The notes under the pieces: model-generated
What the model saw: only the letters and a program-made list of their open reading frames with translations
Databases searched by the model: none
What the model was told of the DNA's origin: nothing
Assembly (NCBI GenBank): GCA_963823525.1
Contig: CAWGLW010000006.1
Location: 744,001 to 808,000 of the forward strand
Direction of reading: 5' to 3'
Length of the DNA: 64,000 nt
Source: CAWGLW01 sp963823525
Lineage (GTDB): Bacteria > Pseudomonadota > Gammaproteobacteria > Steroidobacterales > Steroidobacteraceae
Shown here: positions 16,401-25,489 of the stretch, one piece after another
Layout of the letters: each line of letters begins with the position of its first letter
How positions within the stretch are numbered: the stretch's first letter is position 1
Program-made: the position numbers and the translations under genes

Positions 16401-19365
16401 TCCCCGTCTCGTCGCGATCGCCAGCAGCCGATTCCTCCAGGGCCTCGGCCAGCCAGGCATCCGGCGCCTCTCGGGCTGCCGCGAGCGCCTCTGTTTCCGT
16501 CGCTTCTTCCCGGTCCCAGCCGGCCGGTACCTCGATGACGATGTGCCCGGAGTCTTCAGGAAACTCCTCCGGCTGTGCGGGCCACAGATCTGAAATCGTC
16601 TGCTCGGCAGCCGCGGCCAGGTGTGCCAGTTCCTCGTCGAGGCCTTTCTCCAGGGACTGCCAGCCGACGATCAGGGGCGTGTGGTTTGGAAAGTAACCGG
16701 TGTCTTCATTGACGTGATCCGATACCGACTCGAGCGCGTTGACCGTGTCGAGCAAAAGGCGCAACGCTTCCTTCGGCAGCCCGTGGCCGCTGTCATAGAG
16801 CTTGCGGACGTAATGCTCCATCGGCTCGGCGACTTTTATGCCCTGGCGCACAGCGGCGGTCTTGGCAATCCCACTCAATGTATGGCACGCGCGGTAAAGC
16901 GCATCGGATACCGGATGCGGCGCGACACCCTGTGCGCAGCGCTCCACGAAGTCGCGCACGATTGCGATGTGCCCTGCAGTCTCTTTCCGGTAAATGTCGT
17001 GAAGCACCGGATCCATCGCCGATTCGGAGGCATCGGCGAGTTGCTCACCAGCGGCCTCATCGGCAGACGCGGTCACGGATTCCGGCACCGTGATCGTCGA
17101 AATCTCAGCGGCCGATTCCGCAGGTGCTTCCCGTCCTGACAGCGCATCGGCTCGGGTCACGATTACGGTGATGTCCCGCGCCTCGGGCAGGTTCTGCTCC
17201 AGCTCATCGATCAGTGTCGGCAAGACAGCCACCGTCTCGCGAGTAACCGAGACGATTTCAGGCGAGCGCACGATCGTCTGGCTGATCAAACGATTCAACA
17301 GGCTCTCGAGGCTCCAGGCAATTTCGCCCACGCGCCGGGCCCCGACCATCCGGCCGCTTCCCTTCAATGTGTGGAATACGCGCCGCACCTCGAGCAGCGC
17401 GTCTGCGTCCTGCGGATTACTCTCCCATTGTGGGAAGACCTTCTGCAGCAGACTGATGTTCTCCCGTGCCTCTTCGACAAATATCTGCACGAACTCCGGG
17501 TCGACCGCCGGTGATGTCGGGGTTTCGAGCGACTCCAATACCGGGGGCTGTCCGGGCCCGGCCAGATCGCCGGCGCCGGCCAGGGACGGCTGCTCCTGCG
17601 CATACACAGCAGCGGCCGCTTCGGCGGGCTCTTCCGCCGGCACGGCCGGGCCGAGCGCGTCGAGACAAGCCTCGGCATTTTCCAGCATGTGGCCGGGCTC
17701 GGGCCGCCCGGCCTGCACCATCTCCATGAAATATTCGATCGCCACGATCGCCTCGGCGAGCCGGTCGAGTCTCGCCGCGTCCAATCCCTTGGCATCCGGC
17801 CGGACGATGTCGGTCAGCGAGCGGCCAATACGCTCCATCGCATCGACGGCCCGCTGCCTGCCGAGCATCAGCAATCCGGCGGTGATTCCACGGACCAGCT
17901 GCGGTACCTGGTCGAGGCCCTGCGCCTCCATCGGCGCGCCGAGCGCCTGGGTGACTGCCTCCTTGATGCGAGCCATGTTGACGATGCACTCGCGCAGCAC
18001 CGCCTGCTGGACAAGTTCAAATTCCTCGTCTGTCGGCTCACCTGCAGCACTGCCAGGCCGCTCGGCTTCGGGAACGATCATCCGCACCAGCTGGCTGTCC
18101 AGCCCGTCCTCGACCTCGATCAGCGCCGCCGCAATCCCGATCAGAGTTGATTCGTCGGGCGGAGAATGGCTGTCCACGATTGCATTTAGCGACTCAATCT
18201 CACTCTTGACGCGGTCCCGCAGCGCACCAAGCCCCAGCACGCCCAGCGTGTCGCTGATCTTGCGCAGCAGGTCCAGCTGAGGCGCCAGCGCGTCGACCTG
18301 CCCGGTACCCTTTCGGACGAAGATATCGAGTACGTCCTTGACCCGCGTCAGGTCCTCTCGAATCGCCGCAGCGACCGTCTTCATCAGCTTGACGCTCGGA
18401 GCCGACAAGGTCTCGCGAGCGTCGTCCACGTCGCTTTCCAGCGGCAGTACGTCGTCAAGCTGGAAGGAATCGCGGACCCCGGCCACGCGTGCCCCGTTGC
18501 TGGAGGCGCGAGCCACATAAAACAGCAGGTTGTTCAGCAATTCGACGGGTGGCGAATTGGCGTAGACCTGCTCGCCGACTTCATTCAGCCGTCGTAATTC
18601 CCGATCGGCCTGACCGAGCAGCCGCTTGATCGACACGCTGGGCTGCAAGCCATCATGCTGCAGCGCCTCGACCACGGCTCCGACAACCCACCACAACTGA
18701 TAGACCGGCCGTGTCGTCGCCGCTGCCTCCAGCTCCGCGGCTATCGCTGCCAGCGTCGCGAGACGATCCGCCACGTCGCCGCCACGGATCCAGCCGAGCA
18801 GCGCACGCTGGAAACGGGGTCGTTCGCGGTGGGCGAGTTCGGCAACGTCAGCGGTCTCTGCAGCATCCGCCAGCGGCTGAGCCGTCGCCGTGGACTCCAG
18901 ATTGAGCATCAGCAGAGCACCTTCGGACAACAGCGCACTGCCGCGCACCGCTCGCATGTCGTTCAGCAGCGGCAACAGCGCCAGCGGAACGTCGCGCCCA
19001 CCGGAAGCCACCCGGTCCACGTACGCGGGCAACTGTTCCATTGCCCGCATCAGGGAGTCCAATGCATCGTTATCTATCTTGTTCTCGGCACTGCCCGCAT
19101 CCACGTAGCGCGCCACGTGCTCCATTTCTTCGGCCAGCAGCGCGCCACCGTAAACCTCAGCCAGACGCAGGGCACCCTGTGCGAGGTGTATGTGCTCGCG
19201 CAGTCGTCCCAGGGCGCCGCGGTTGCTTTCGGGTTTCTCTGCAAAGGACTCGAGCGCGGCACGCGCCTCGTCCAGCTCAATGCTGATTTCCCGGACCACC
19301 ATCTGCAGCGAGGCCGGACCCGCGTCAATGAGCCCTGCTGCCAGATGTCCTGCGTTCATCGACAC
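13498..19365 (-). CDS. chpA: ChpA-type hybrid CheA histidine kinase for type IV pilus control
   Basis: Giant chemotaxis kinase of the Chp/Pil system, 1955 residues. Domains in order: a long helical N-terminus with degenerate Hpt-like bundles (to about 600); a canonical Hpt, FHTLKGSGRMVG (His about 664); a second, CHTLSGIAKTAA (His about 827); an Ala/Glu/Pro-rich linker (about 900-1110); a third Hpt, LHTLKGGARMAG (about 1164); the dimerisation region; the HATPase with N-box HMLRNAVVHG (about 1540), DDGQGLD and GRGVGMD; a CheW domain; and a C-terminal receiver with VVDDSITVRR and phospho-acceptor LLDIEMPRMDG (about 1876). P. aeruginosa ChpA is larger (about 2470 residues, more Hpt/Xpt modules). 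Phosphotransfer targets would be PilG and PilH upstream. Confidence 0.94.
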   Translation of the reverse strand: MSMNAGHLAAGLIDAGPASLQMVVREISIELDEARAALESFAEKPESNRGALGRLREHIHLAQGALRLAEVYGGALLAEEMEHVARYVDAGSAENKIDNDALDSLMRAMEQLPAYVDRVASGGRDVPLALLPLLNDMRAVRGSALLSEGALLMLNLESTATAQPLADAAETADVAELAHRERPRFQRALLGWIRGGDVADRLATLAAIAAELEAAATTRPVYQLWWVVGAVVEALQHDGLQPSVSIKRLLGQADRELRRLNEVGEQVYANSPPVELLNNLLFYVARASSNGARVAGVRDSFQLDDVLPLESDVDDARETLSAPSVKLMKTVAAAIREDLTRVKDVLDIFVRKGTGQVDALAPQLDLLRKISDTLGVLGLGALRDRVKSEIESLNAIVDSHSPPDESTLIGIAAALIEVEDGLDSQLVRMIVPEAERPGSAAGEPTDEEFELVQQAVLRECIVNMARIKEAVTQALGAPMEAQGLDQVPQLVRGITAGLLMLGRQRAVDAMERIGRSLTDIVRPDAKGLDAARLDRLAEAIVAIEYFMEMVQAGRPEPGHMLENAEACLDALGPAVPAEEPAEAAAAVYAQEQPSLAGAGDLAGPGQPPVLESLETPTSPAVDPEFVQIFVEEARENISLLQKVFPQWESNPQDADALLEVRRVFHTLKGSGRMVGARRVGEIAWSLESLLNRLISQTIVRSPEIVSVTRETVAVLPTLIDELEQNLPEARDITVIVTRADALSGREAPAESAAEISTITVPESVTASADEAAGEQLADASESAMDPVLHDIYRKETAGHIAIVRDFVERCAQGVAPHPVSDALYRACHTLSGIAKTAAVRQGIKVAEPMEHYVRKLYDSGHGLPKEALRLLLDTVNALESVSDHVNEDTGYFPNHTPLIVGWQSLEKGLDEELAHLAAAAEQTISDLWPAQPEEFPEDSGHIVIEVPAGWDREEATETEALAAAREAPDAWLAEALEESAAGDRDETGTPAAGESAGGQALDESGAAAEQSGEVSEGDIDEWTEPDLEILRVEGLVGPESEADYTLPHKTLSEDLAGGTDEETMILPEEQTARELEALAPPLPEDQLPGTEAEPPLPTGLSPAATQETEPFPPPAPAVSPEFDADIAAIFSEEASELLEQSEGALSNWRRDPADGNQVTELKRLLHTLKGGARMAGIPAMGDLSHELESLLASLESGDLVGDVVPIDLLQSALDELHRMRDAANEGQSIAPATGLVDRIRGIARGEAAALPPTQTPPPGATAALLPAASGAGPTAADQEPLTQALAEVGEVTTTRPTPDLPEIVETKPAAADEGAETPQAAEAGVEAEPDVPAYAPTLPGREPVVPTDRHELARVDAELLDDLLNNAGEVSIFRARIEQQMTSMEFNLAELGRTVTRLREQLRKLEMETEAQILFKHQRDNHERADFDPLELDRYSTIQQLSRALAESTSDVASIEGLLGNLNRETQNLLLHQGRVITEVQNGLMRTRMVPFQRHVQRLGRIVRQSAQEAGKKVELAVEGGSGELDRQVLERMLPPFEHMLRNAVVHGIEMPGQRLAAGKEETGRIRVRLEREGAEVVITVEDDGQGLDVEAIREKARKMELLAPGQELTDEQALQLVLEPGFSTAGRLTQSAGRGVGMDVVATEVKKLGGGLFIESRPEHGARFTIRLPFTLAITQALIVRVHDETYALPVATVEGVARVPRADVLTHLEEEQPTFEYGGELFRFQYLGGFIDSPPALLPETEEAIPVILVRAGEHSTALVADELIGSQEIVVKSLGPQIAGIRGISGATILGDGRIVVILDVGALVRSEWRSRAAGTAVAAPARDERVLALVVDDSITVRRVTQRLLERNGMRVITAKDGVEAMSIVQDHVPDVILLDIEMPRMDGYEVASQVRNDPRLADVPIIMITSRVGDKHRARAIELGVDDYLGKPYQESQLLDAIEPLVLARRRHVV

Positions 19366-19379
19366 CGCTGCCTGCGGCC

Positions 19380-21452
19380 TCAGCCGGACAGTCCGCTGAC
19401 GCGCGGCAGGTCTTCGCCATCGGACGCTGAGCGATTCGATAGCACCGGGTACTCGCCGCTCATGCTGGCAAGCGCGCCCTCAGGCAGGCGGAAGCCGGTC
19501 ACCGATTTTCTCAGCTGCGCGGCCAGCTCGGCGAGCTTGCCGATCGACGCTGAGGTCGCGGTCGTGCTCTCAGCGGTCTGCGAACTGATCTCGCGGAGCA
19601 CCTGCATGTTTCGCGATATGCTCTGCGAAACGCCGGCCTGCTGCCGGGAGCTGGCGGATATGTTCTGCACGAGGCTCGCAATCTGGTTTGAAACCTGTTC
19701 GATCTCCTCGAGTGAAGCCCCGGCATTTTCGGCCAGCAGCGCGCCACCGACCACGTCGGTCGTCGTTCGCTCCATGGAAACGACGGCCTCGTTGGTGTCG
19801 GCCTGAATCGTGCGCACCAGAACCTCGATCTGCTTGGTCGCGTTCGCTGCCCGCTCCGCGAGGCGCTGCACCTCATCGGCGACCACGGCGAATCCGCGGC
19901 CGGCTTCCCCGGCCATGGACGCCTGAATCGACGCGTTCAGCGCCAGAATATTGGTCTGTTCGGCGATGTCATTGATGAGTTCGACGATATTGCCGATCTC
20001 CTGCGAGCTTTCGCCGAGGCGCTTGATCCGCTTGGAGGTCTCCTGGATGTTCTCACGGATCGCGTTCATGCCGTCGATGGTCCGCCTGACCGCATCTCCA
20101 CCCTTATGGGCCATTTCCACGGCGTGTCGCGCGACATCGGAGGAACGCTCCGCATTGCCGGAGACTTCTTCCGTCGATGCCGCCATTGCAGCGATAGACT
20201 CCGAGGCCGCCGCGACCTGCTTGGACTGCGCCGCCGAGCCCTTGGCCAGGTGGGTGGATATCGCCTGCGTCTGGCGGGTGGCCGAATCGAGCGTGACCGC
20301 CGAGTCGTTAATTGTCGTCACGAGCTCCCGCAATGCCTCGATCGCATAGTTGATCGAGTCCGCGATCGCCCCCGTGATGTCTTCGGTCACCGTCGCCTGC
20401 ACGGTGAGATCGCCGTCGGCCAGGCTGGACAGCTCGTCCAGCAGGCGAAGGATCGCCTGCTGATTGCGTTCGTTCTGCTCAGCCTGCAACGTCGCGGCCT
20501 GGTCGACGCTGGCCAGAGACCGCTGCAACCAGTAGGCAAGCCCCAGCGAAAGCAGCGTCAAACCCGTGAAAAAAAGCGGTAACCAGGGCGCTGAAAACCA
20601 CCCGCCTGCGCTCAAGCTCGCCGCCTCCCGCGCCTGCGAGACGCTCGCCGAAAGTGTTGCGCCCGTTCCGGCCAGTGCATTGCGCGCAGCCTGCATCTGC
20701 TCGAGTTGATCGCCGAGCGCAATTACCGAGCGCACCTGTTCCTGCTCGCTGCGGAACACGGCTTCGAATAGCCCGACCGCCTCGACCGAGGCTGGGGCCG
20801 CAGGCAGGATCCCGATGGTGTTTTCCTCTCCAGCGAGCCCCATGACCACCTGGTCCATGTATTCGAGGCTATCGGTCAATCGGCGCGATGCCGCTTCGAC
20901 CGGGGCCGTTCCGTCGGCAAGCGCAGAGAGATCCTGGCCGACGGCCTGTGCCCTGAGTTCGAAGCGCTCGAAAAACCCGGCCTGAGATCGCAACCGGGCC
21001 GGCTCCATCGTCTGCATCACGTTCGCGGCCGCAGCGAGCAGCTGCGGGGTCAGTTCACGCACGCCCGCGGCCGCCTGCTGGGCCCGCAACGCGGCATTGC
21101 GCCCATCGAGGACCGCCTGTGACTGTTCGAGCAAAGCCGACCACGCGTCGGGCGAACCGAATTCGGCGGTCCGGGCTGCGGCGGCATCGGTCTCACCGAC
21201 GATGTTGACCAGATTCGCGCGAGAGTTTGCCAGCGAATCGAAGGCGGGCGCCGACCCGCGCACGGCCGCTCCAGCCTGCAGCGGAATATTCTGGGCGAGC
21301 GCGGACAGGGTTGCGGCCTGCTCGCTGAGTCGGGTCTGCTCCCGGATCACCCGGCCCGAATGGATCAGGCTGCTGGCCGCCAATACGGCTGAGATCATGC
21401 CGATACCGAGCAGAATCGGCAGCATCTTGGCGTTATCGATATTGTTCGTCAT
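19380..21452 (-). CDS. pilJ: Methyl-accepting chemotaxis protein of the pilus system (PilJ)
   Basis: Inner-membrane receptor that feeds ChpA, 690 residues. TM1 lies at about 11-32 and TM2 at about 288-308 (LPLFFTGLTLLSLGLAYWL), enclosing a periplasmic sensor of about 250 residues with PilJ-like helices. The cytoplasmic signalling hairpin tip reads ALNASIQASMAGEAGRGFAVVADEVQ near residue 500, closer to PilJ than to classic MCPs with ALNAAVEAARAGE. The gene sits between pilI and chpA as in Pseudomonas. No methyltransferase gene (pilK) lies next to it. Confidence 0.93.
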   Translation of the reverse strand: MTNNIDNAKMLPILLGIGMISAVLAASSLIHSGRVIREQTRLSEQAATLSALAQNIPLQAGAAVRGSAPAFDSLANSRANLVNIVGETDAAAARTAEFGSPDAWSALLEQSQAVLDGRNAALRAQQAAAGVRELTPQLLAAAANVMQTMEPARLRSQAGFFERFELRAQAVGQDLSALADGTAPVEAASRRLTDSLEYMDQVVMGLAGEENTIGILPAAPASVEAVGLFEAVFRSEQEQVRSVIALGDQLEQMQAARNALAGTGATLSASVSQAREAASLSAGGWFSAPWLPLFFTGLTLLSLGLAYWLQRSLASVDQAATLQAEQNERNQQAILRLLDELSSLADGDLTVQATVTEDITGAIADSINYAIEALRELVTTINDSAVTLDSATRQTQAISTHLAKGSAAQSKQVAAASESIAAMAASTEEVSGNAERSSDVARHAVEMAHKGGDAVRRTIDGMNAIRENIQETSKRIKRLGESSQEIGNIVELINDIAEQTNILALNASIQASMAGEAGRGFAVVADEVQRLAERAANATKQIEVLVRTIQADTNEAVVSMERTTTDVVGGALLAENAGASLEEIEQVSNQIASLVQNISASSRQQAGVSQSISRNMQVLREISSQTAESTTATSASIGKLAELAAQLRKSVTGFRLPEGALASMSGEYPVLSNRSASDGEDLPRVSGLSG

Positions 21453-21492
21453 GTCATTACCCGTTTCGGTCGCCTAACCAGGAGCCGGCCGC

Positions 21493-22059
21493 TCAAGACG
21501 CCGCCGCCTGAAGGAACTGCTGACTCTCCAGCAGCGTGCGCACACTGAACACCGGCCAGACTTCGGCACCGCGCCGGAAGGCGCCGGCAAGGTACCGCTC
21601 GCAGCGCAACAGCGTCGGCGGCAGGTCGGCGGCAAATTCACTCTCAAAGAATCGCCGAAATCCCATCACCTCGTCGACCACGAGTCCCGCCGGGATTTCG
21701 CGGTGCTGTGCCACCAGCACCCGTGTCTTGCGCCCCACGTCGGTGGCGCCCGAACCGAGGAACGACCTCAGATCGACAATCGGCAGCAGCTGCCCGCGCA
21801 CATTCGACAGGCCCCGGATCCAGCTTCGGGCACCCGGAACACGGGTAACCGACGAAGGAAATGCCATGACCTCGCGGGTCTCCTCCCGGGCCAGCAGGAA
21901 CGCCTCACCCCCCAGACGAAAAGCGATGCCGACCCATTCCGGACCACTCGCGAACGCCTCTGGCTGACCCTGGGCGGCGGCCCGGGCCCGTCGATCGAGT
22001 TCGCACAGTAGCTCGTACGGGCGGTCCCGCATCGACCGCAATGCCGATACTGGCTCCAT
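21493..22059 (-). CDS. pilI: CheW-like coupling protein PilI
   Basis: Couples PilJ to ChpA. The 188-residue product has one CheW domain: EWVGIAFRLGGEAFLLAREETREV, then IRGLSNVRGQLLPIVDLRSFLG, and GLVVDEVMGFRRF. It starts one base after the pilH stop codon on the same strand, so pilH-pilI are tightly coupled. The N-terminal 30 residues (LRSMRDRPYELLCELDRRARA) match the PilI leader helix that precedes the CheW fold. Confidence 0.92.
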   Translation of the reverse strand: MEPVSALRSMRDRPYELLCELDRRARAAAQGQPEAFASGPEWVGIAFRLGGEAFLLAREETREVMAFPSSVTRVPGARSWIRGLSNVRGQLLPIVDLRSFLGSGATDVGRKTRVLVAQHREIPAGLVVDEVMGFRRFFESEFAADLPPTLLRCERYLAGAFRRGAEVWPVFSVRTLLESQQFLQAAAS

Positions 22060-22060
22060 C

Positions 22061-22426
22061 TCAGCCCGCCAGAGCGGCCTGGGCTTTCTGCACCAGCTTG
22101 TCCATTGAAAATGGTTTCACGATGTAGTCTACCGCTCCCTGGCGCAATCCCCAGACCCGATCGGATTCCTGGGCCTTCGAGGTCACCATTATCACCGGAA
22201 TCGACCTCGTCCGCGGGTCGGCCGCCAGCTGGCGGGTCGCCTGAAAGCCGTTCACGCCGGGCATGACGATATCCATCAGAATCAGGTCAGGATGCAGTTC
22301 TCTTGCCTTGGAAAGCGCCTCGGTGCCGTCGGCCGCCGCCGCTGTGCTGAAGCCGTGCTGCTCGAGGGCCTTCTGCATGACGTGAACCTCAGTCGGTGAG
22401 TCATCCACGATAAGTACCAGTGCCAC
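22061..22426 (-). CDS. pilH: Single-domain response regulator PilH
   Basis: CheY-like receiver; in Pseudomonas PilH helps retraction or acts as a phosphate sink. From the GTG at 22426 it has 121 residues, the same as P. aeruginosa PilH, and GGAG lies 8 bases upstream of that GTG. Motifs: acidic pair VLIVDDSPTE, phospho-acceptor LILMDIVMPGVNG, the VMVTSKAQ Thr/Ser and the VKPF lysine. A longer frame from 22480 overlaps pilG, but its extra residues are not receiver-like. It is the second gene of the pil-chp unit. Confidence 0.93.
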   Translation of the reverse strand: MALVLIVDDSPTEVHVMQKALEQHGFSTAAAADGTEALSKARELHPDLILMDIVMPGVNGFQATRQLAADPRTRSIPVIMVTSKAQESDRVWGLRQGAVDYIVKPFSMDKLVQKAQAALAG

Positions 22427-22451
22427 GTTAGATTCTCCGTGTAGGGGAACG

Positions 22452-22859
22452 TCAGCGACGGACATGTGTCTCGATCGCACTGAGGAGCTCCTCGCGCGTA
22501 AAGGGCTTGGTCAGATAATGCTCGGAGCCCACGATTCGCCCGCGGGCCCTGTCGAAAAGGCCATCCTTGCTGGACAGCATGATCACCGGTATCGAACGAA
22601 AGACCTTGTTGTGCTTGATCAGCGAACAGGTCTGGTAGCCGTCGAGGCGCGGCATCATGATGTCGACAAACACGATATCGGGCTGGTGATCGGCTACCTT
22701 TGATAAGGCATCGAAACCGTCAACGGCGGTATGGACTTCGCATCCCTCGCGGGATAACAGAGTCTCCGCCGTCCTGCGAATCGTCTTGCTGTCATCAATG
22801 ACCAGCACCTTGAGCCCGGCCAGCCGTGGGTGGCTGCTGCTGGCTGCCGTGTTGTTCAT
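22452..22859 (-). CDS. pilG: Single-domain response regulator PilG
   Basis: CheY-like receiver phosphorylated by ChpA; promotes pilus extension and cAMP signalling in Pseudomonas. The 135-residue product shows KVLVIDDSKTIRRTAE, phospho-acceptor IVFVDIMMPRLDGYQ, IMLSSKDG and LTKPF. It is the first gene of the cluster, preceded by an AT-rich segment near 22930 (TAACATATTGG on the plus strand) that may hold its promoter. The divergent gshB begins 168 bases away, as in the Pseudomonas locus. Confidence 0.94.
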   Translation of the reverse strand: MNNTAASSSHPRLAGLKVLVIDDSKTIRRTAETLLSREGCEVHTAVDGFDALSKVADHQPDIVFVDIMMPRLDGYQTCSLIKHNKVFRSIPVIMLSSKDGLFDRARGRIVGSEHYLTKPFTREELLSAIETHVRR

Positions 22860-23027
22860 GCTCCAATAACTCCCGGAAAAAGCGACGCGAACACGACGCT
22901 AAAGCGCGAGGCCGTGCTCGCGTCGAGTTTTTAACATATTGGATGCACCCCTGCCATCAGCTGGTTTCGATACCATGACGGTGGTCACAGGCGGCGCGGG
23001 CTTTCCGCGCGTCCACAGGAGGACTCA

Positions 23028-23990
23028 ATGCCCGACGTGAAGATCCGTGTCGCGGTCGTGATGGACCCCATTGAAGAGATCAAAACGGCCAAGGACACCA
23101 CACTGGCGATGATGCTGGCTGCCCAGGCGCGCGGCTGGGATCTCAATTACCTGGAGCTTCGGCACATCTGGTTGCGCGATGGCATCGCAATGGGCAAGGC
23201 GCATCCCCTGGCCGTGCGCGATGACCCGCTGGACTGGTACACGCGTGGTGAGCCCGATACCTGCCGGCTCGGCGAGTTTGATGTCATCCTGATGCGCAAG
23301 GACCCTCCGTTCGATACCGAGTACGTGTACGCGACGTACATTCTCGAACGTGCCGAGGAACAGGGTGCGCTGGTCGTCAATCGGCCGCAGGGACTGCGCG
23401 ACATGAATGAGAAGGTCTACACAGCCTGGTTCCCGCAGTGTTGCGCATCGACGCTGATCAGCCGGAACATGGGCGATATGCATGCTTTTCTGCGCGAGCA
23501 CCAGCGGGTCGTCTGCAAGCCACTTGACGGCATGGGGGGCCGCTCGATTTTCGTCATCGACGCGCAGGACCGCAATGCCAGTGTCGTTTTTGAAACACTC
23601 AGTGACTACGGCAACCGTTTCGCGATCATACAGCGCTACATACCGGACATCGTCACCACGGGCGATGCGCGGATCATCCTCGTCGATGGCGAGCCGGTCC
23701 CCTACGCGCTGGCGCGGATACCCCAGGCCGGGGACAACCGGGGTAACCTCGCCGCCGGCGCGAAGGGCGTCGGTCGAGTGCTGTCCGACCGCGACCGGTG
23801 GCTCTGCGCTCAGATCGGCCCTGAGCTGCGCCAGCGAGGGATGATTTTCGTCGGACTCGATGTCATCGGTGAGTACGTGACCGAGATCAACGTCACCAGC
23901 CCGACCGGGGCCAGGGAACTCGACCGGGAATTCGGCCTCGATATCGGCGGCCTCCTGATGGACGCCATTGCGCGGCACCTAGAGGCCTGA
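23028..23990 (+). CDS. gshB: Glutathione synthetase
   Basis: Joins gamma-glutamylcysteine and glycine with ATP. The 320-residue ATP-grasp enzyme has the N-terminal VAVVMDPIEEIKTAKDTTLAM motif of prokaryotic GshB, the ATP-binding VVCKPLDGMGGRSIFVID, and the metal-site block EYVTEINVTSPTGARELDRE. An AGGAGG lies 5 bases before the ATG, one of the strongest ribosome-binding sites in the window. It heads the gshB-tonB-algH-ruvX-pyrB run. Confidence 0.97.
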   Translation: MPDVKIRVAVVMDPIEEIKTAKDTTLAMMLAAQARGWDLNYLELRHIWLRDGIAMGKAHPLAVRDDPLDWYTRGEPDTCRLGEFDVILMRKDPPFDTEYVYATYILERAEEQGALVVNRPQGLRDMNEKVYTAWFPQCCASTLISRNMGDMHAFLREHQRVVCKPLDGMGGRSIFVIDAQDRNASVVFETLSDYGNRFAIIQRYIPDIVTTGDARIILVDGEPVPYALARIPQAGDNRGNLAAGAKGVGRVLSDRDRWLCAQIGPELRQRGMIFVGLDVIGEYVTEINVTSPTGARELDREFGLDIGGLLMDAIARHLEA

Positions 23991-23996
23991 TCAGCG

Positions 23997-24872
23997 ATGC
24001 TCCGCATTGGCCGCCCTGAGGACCGCCTGACGACGGCCGTGTTTCTGGCTGCCCTGCTGCACGGCCTGGTGATCCTCGGCGTACGGTTTACTGCGCCCGC
24101 CACCGATGAGCAGACCGTGCCGACGCTCGAAGTCCTGCTGGTATCCGACGGCCCCGAAACAGAGGCGAACCCGGAGGCCGGGTATCTCGCAGAGCGCAGC
24201 CAGCGCGGCTCCGGTACGGGCCGGGACCTCAAACGCACCTCCCTCCCTGAAGCCTCAGCGAGCCTGCTGCAGAACCAGGGCGCCAGTGAGGGCGATCCGT
24301 TCGACCCGGAGCCGGCCAGCCAGGCCGCCGGTGACACGCAGGTGCTCGCCAGTCTCGCAAGGGATTCGTCCCGCGCCCGCTCCGGAACGGACGAACAACT
24401 TGCCCGGTCGGCGACACCGCCAATGGAGGCCCGGCCGAGGCCCCAGATAGGCGTTCGTGCGGTCGCCGCCGACGAGGAGCTGCGGCTGCGCGGGGATCCC
24501 GTGACCAGCGATCAGCTGATGGCCGACACGCAGGCGTCGGCCGTCGCGCGCTACCGCGATAACTGGAGACGCAGGATCGAGCGTGTCGGCACAATCAATT
24601 TTCCGGATGAGGTCCGCCGCCGGTCCCTTTCCGGTAATCCCGTGCTCGAGGTCACGATCAACGCCGATGGGAGCCTCAAGAGCATTGTCGTTCGGCGATC
24701 CAGCGGTCATCGCGAGCTGGACGCCGCGGCCACGCGGATCGTCCGGCTCAGCGCGCCTTTCGACCCGTTTCCGGCCGCGATGCGCGACGCGCACTCGACC
24801 TACCGCATCGCCTACGAGTGGCGATTCCTGGACGGACAGAACACAGGGGCCCGCCCCGCGGATCGGCGCTGA
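23997..24872 (+). CDS. tonB: TonB-family energy transducer (TonB3-like)
   Basis: Inner-membrane anchored protein that couples the proton gradient to outer-membrane functions. The 291-residue product has one N-terminal TM (about 12-32, TAVFLAALLHGLVILGVRF), a long polar linker with little proline, and a C-terminal TonB domain (about 190-280: NPVLEVTINADGSLKSIVVRRS, ELDAAATRIVRLSAPFDPFP). In P. aeruginosa the gene at this position, tonB3, is needed for twitching motility, which fits the pil genes on both sides here. It starts 6 bases after gshB. Whether it also drives BtuB cannot be told. Confidence 0.88.
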   Translation: MLRIGRPEDRLTTAVFLAALLHGLVILGVRFTAPATDEQTVPTLEVLLVSDGPETEANPEAGYLAERSQRGSGTGRDLKRTSLPEASASLLQNQGASEGDPFDPEPASQAAGDTQVLASLARDSSRARSGTDEQLARSATPPMEARPRPQIGVRAVAADEELRLRGDPVTSDQLMADTQASAVARYRDNWRRRIERVGTINFPDEVRRRSLSGNPVLEVTINADGSLKSIVVRRSSGHRELDAAATRIVRLSAPFDPFPAAMRDAHSTYRIAYEWRFLDGQNTGARPADRR

Positions 24873-24923
24873 AATCGTCGCCGCCCTTGTGATTCACGGA
24901 CCGCTCGCCCGATACTGTGTGCC

Positions 24924-25484
24924 ATGTCGCGGCCTTACCTGAACAACCATTTCCTGATCGCCATGCCAAGCCTGGCCGACCCGAATTTCTCGCAGACCGT
25001 GACCCTGATCTGCGATCACAGTGATCGCGGCGCACTGGGTATCATCGTAAACAAGTCGCTGGAGATGAGCCTCGGCGACGTATTCACACAGCTGGGGCTC
25101 GACTACATGCGCTCGAGCGCATCGGAGCGAGCCGTATTGCGCGGCGGACCGGTGCAGACCGAGCGCGGTTTCGTCCTGCACCGCCGCAGCGGGGCCTGGG
25201 AGTCCACCCTGCCGGTATCCAGCGAGCTGCAGCTGACCACGTCGCGCGACATCCTCGATGCGCTTGCGGCGGGTCAGGGCCCCGAGGAAGCCGTGGTTGC
25301 GCTGGGTTATGCCGGCTGGGAAGCGGGCCAGCTCGAGGAAGAAATCGTTCAGAACGCCTGGCTGACCGTCAATGCCAGCGAGCGGCTGTTGTTTGACACG
25401 CCCCTCGAAGAGCGCTGGCATGCGGCGGGGCAGCTACTCGGTATCGACCTGTCGCGCCTGAGCCCCGACGCGGGCCACGCCTGA
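24924..25484 (+). CDS. algH: UPF0301 protein YqgE/AlgH
   Basis: Conserved protein of unknown biochemical function; AlgH was named for an effect on alginate in Pseudomonas. The 186-residue product shows all family hallmarks: YLNNHFLIAMPSLADPNFSQTVTLIC, GALGIIVNKSLEMSLGDVF, LRGGPVQTERGFVLH and ALGYAGWEAGQLEEEI. The order gshB-tonB-algH-ruvX is the usual one in pseudomonads and relatives. No signal peptide or membrane segment is seen, so it is cytoplasmic. Confidence 0.95.
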   Translation: MSRPYLNNHFLIAMPSLADPNFSQTVTLICDHSDRGALGIIVNKSLEMSLGDVFTQLGLDYMRSSASERAVLRGGPVQTERGFVLHRRSGAWESTLPVSSELQLTTSRDILDALAAGQGPEEAVVALGYAGWEAGQLEEEIVQNAWLTVNASERLLFDTPLEERWHAAGQLLGIDLSRLSPDAGHA

Positions 25485-25489
25485 GTACC

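Noticed and set aside
16000..16600. Possible tandem repeat in the Ala/Glu linker of chpA
   Set aside because: Low-complexity composition but no regular unit was seen by eye.
23025..23978. 317-codon minus-strand frame opposite gshB
   Set aside because: gshB is certain; the opposite frame has no recognisable features.
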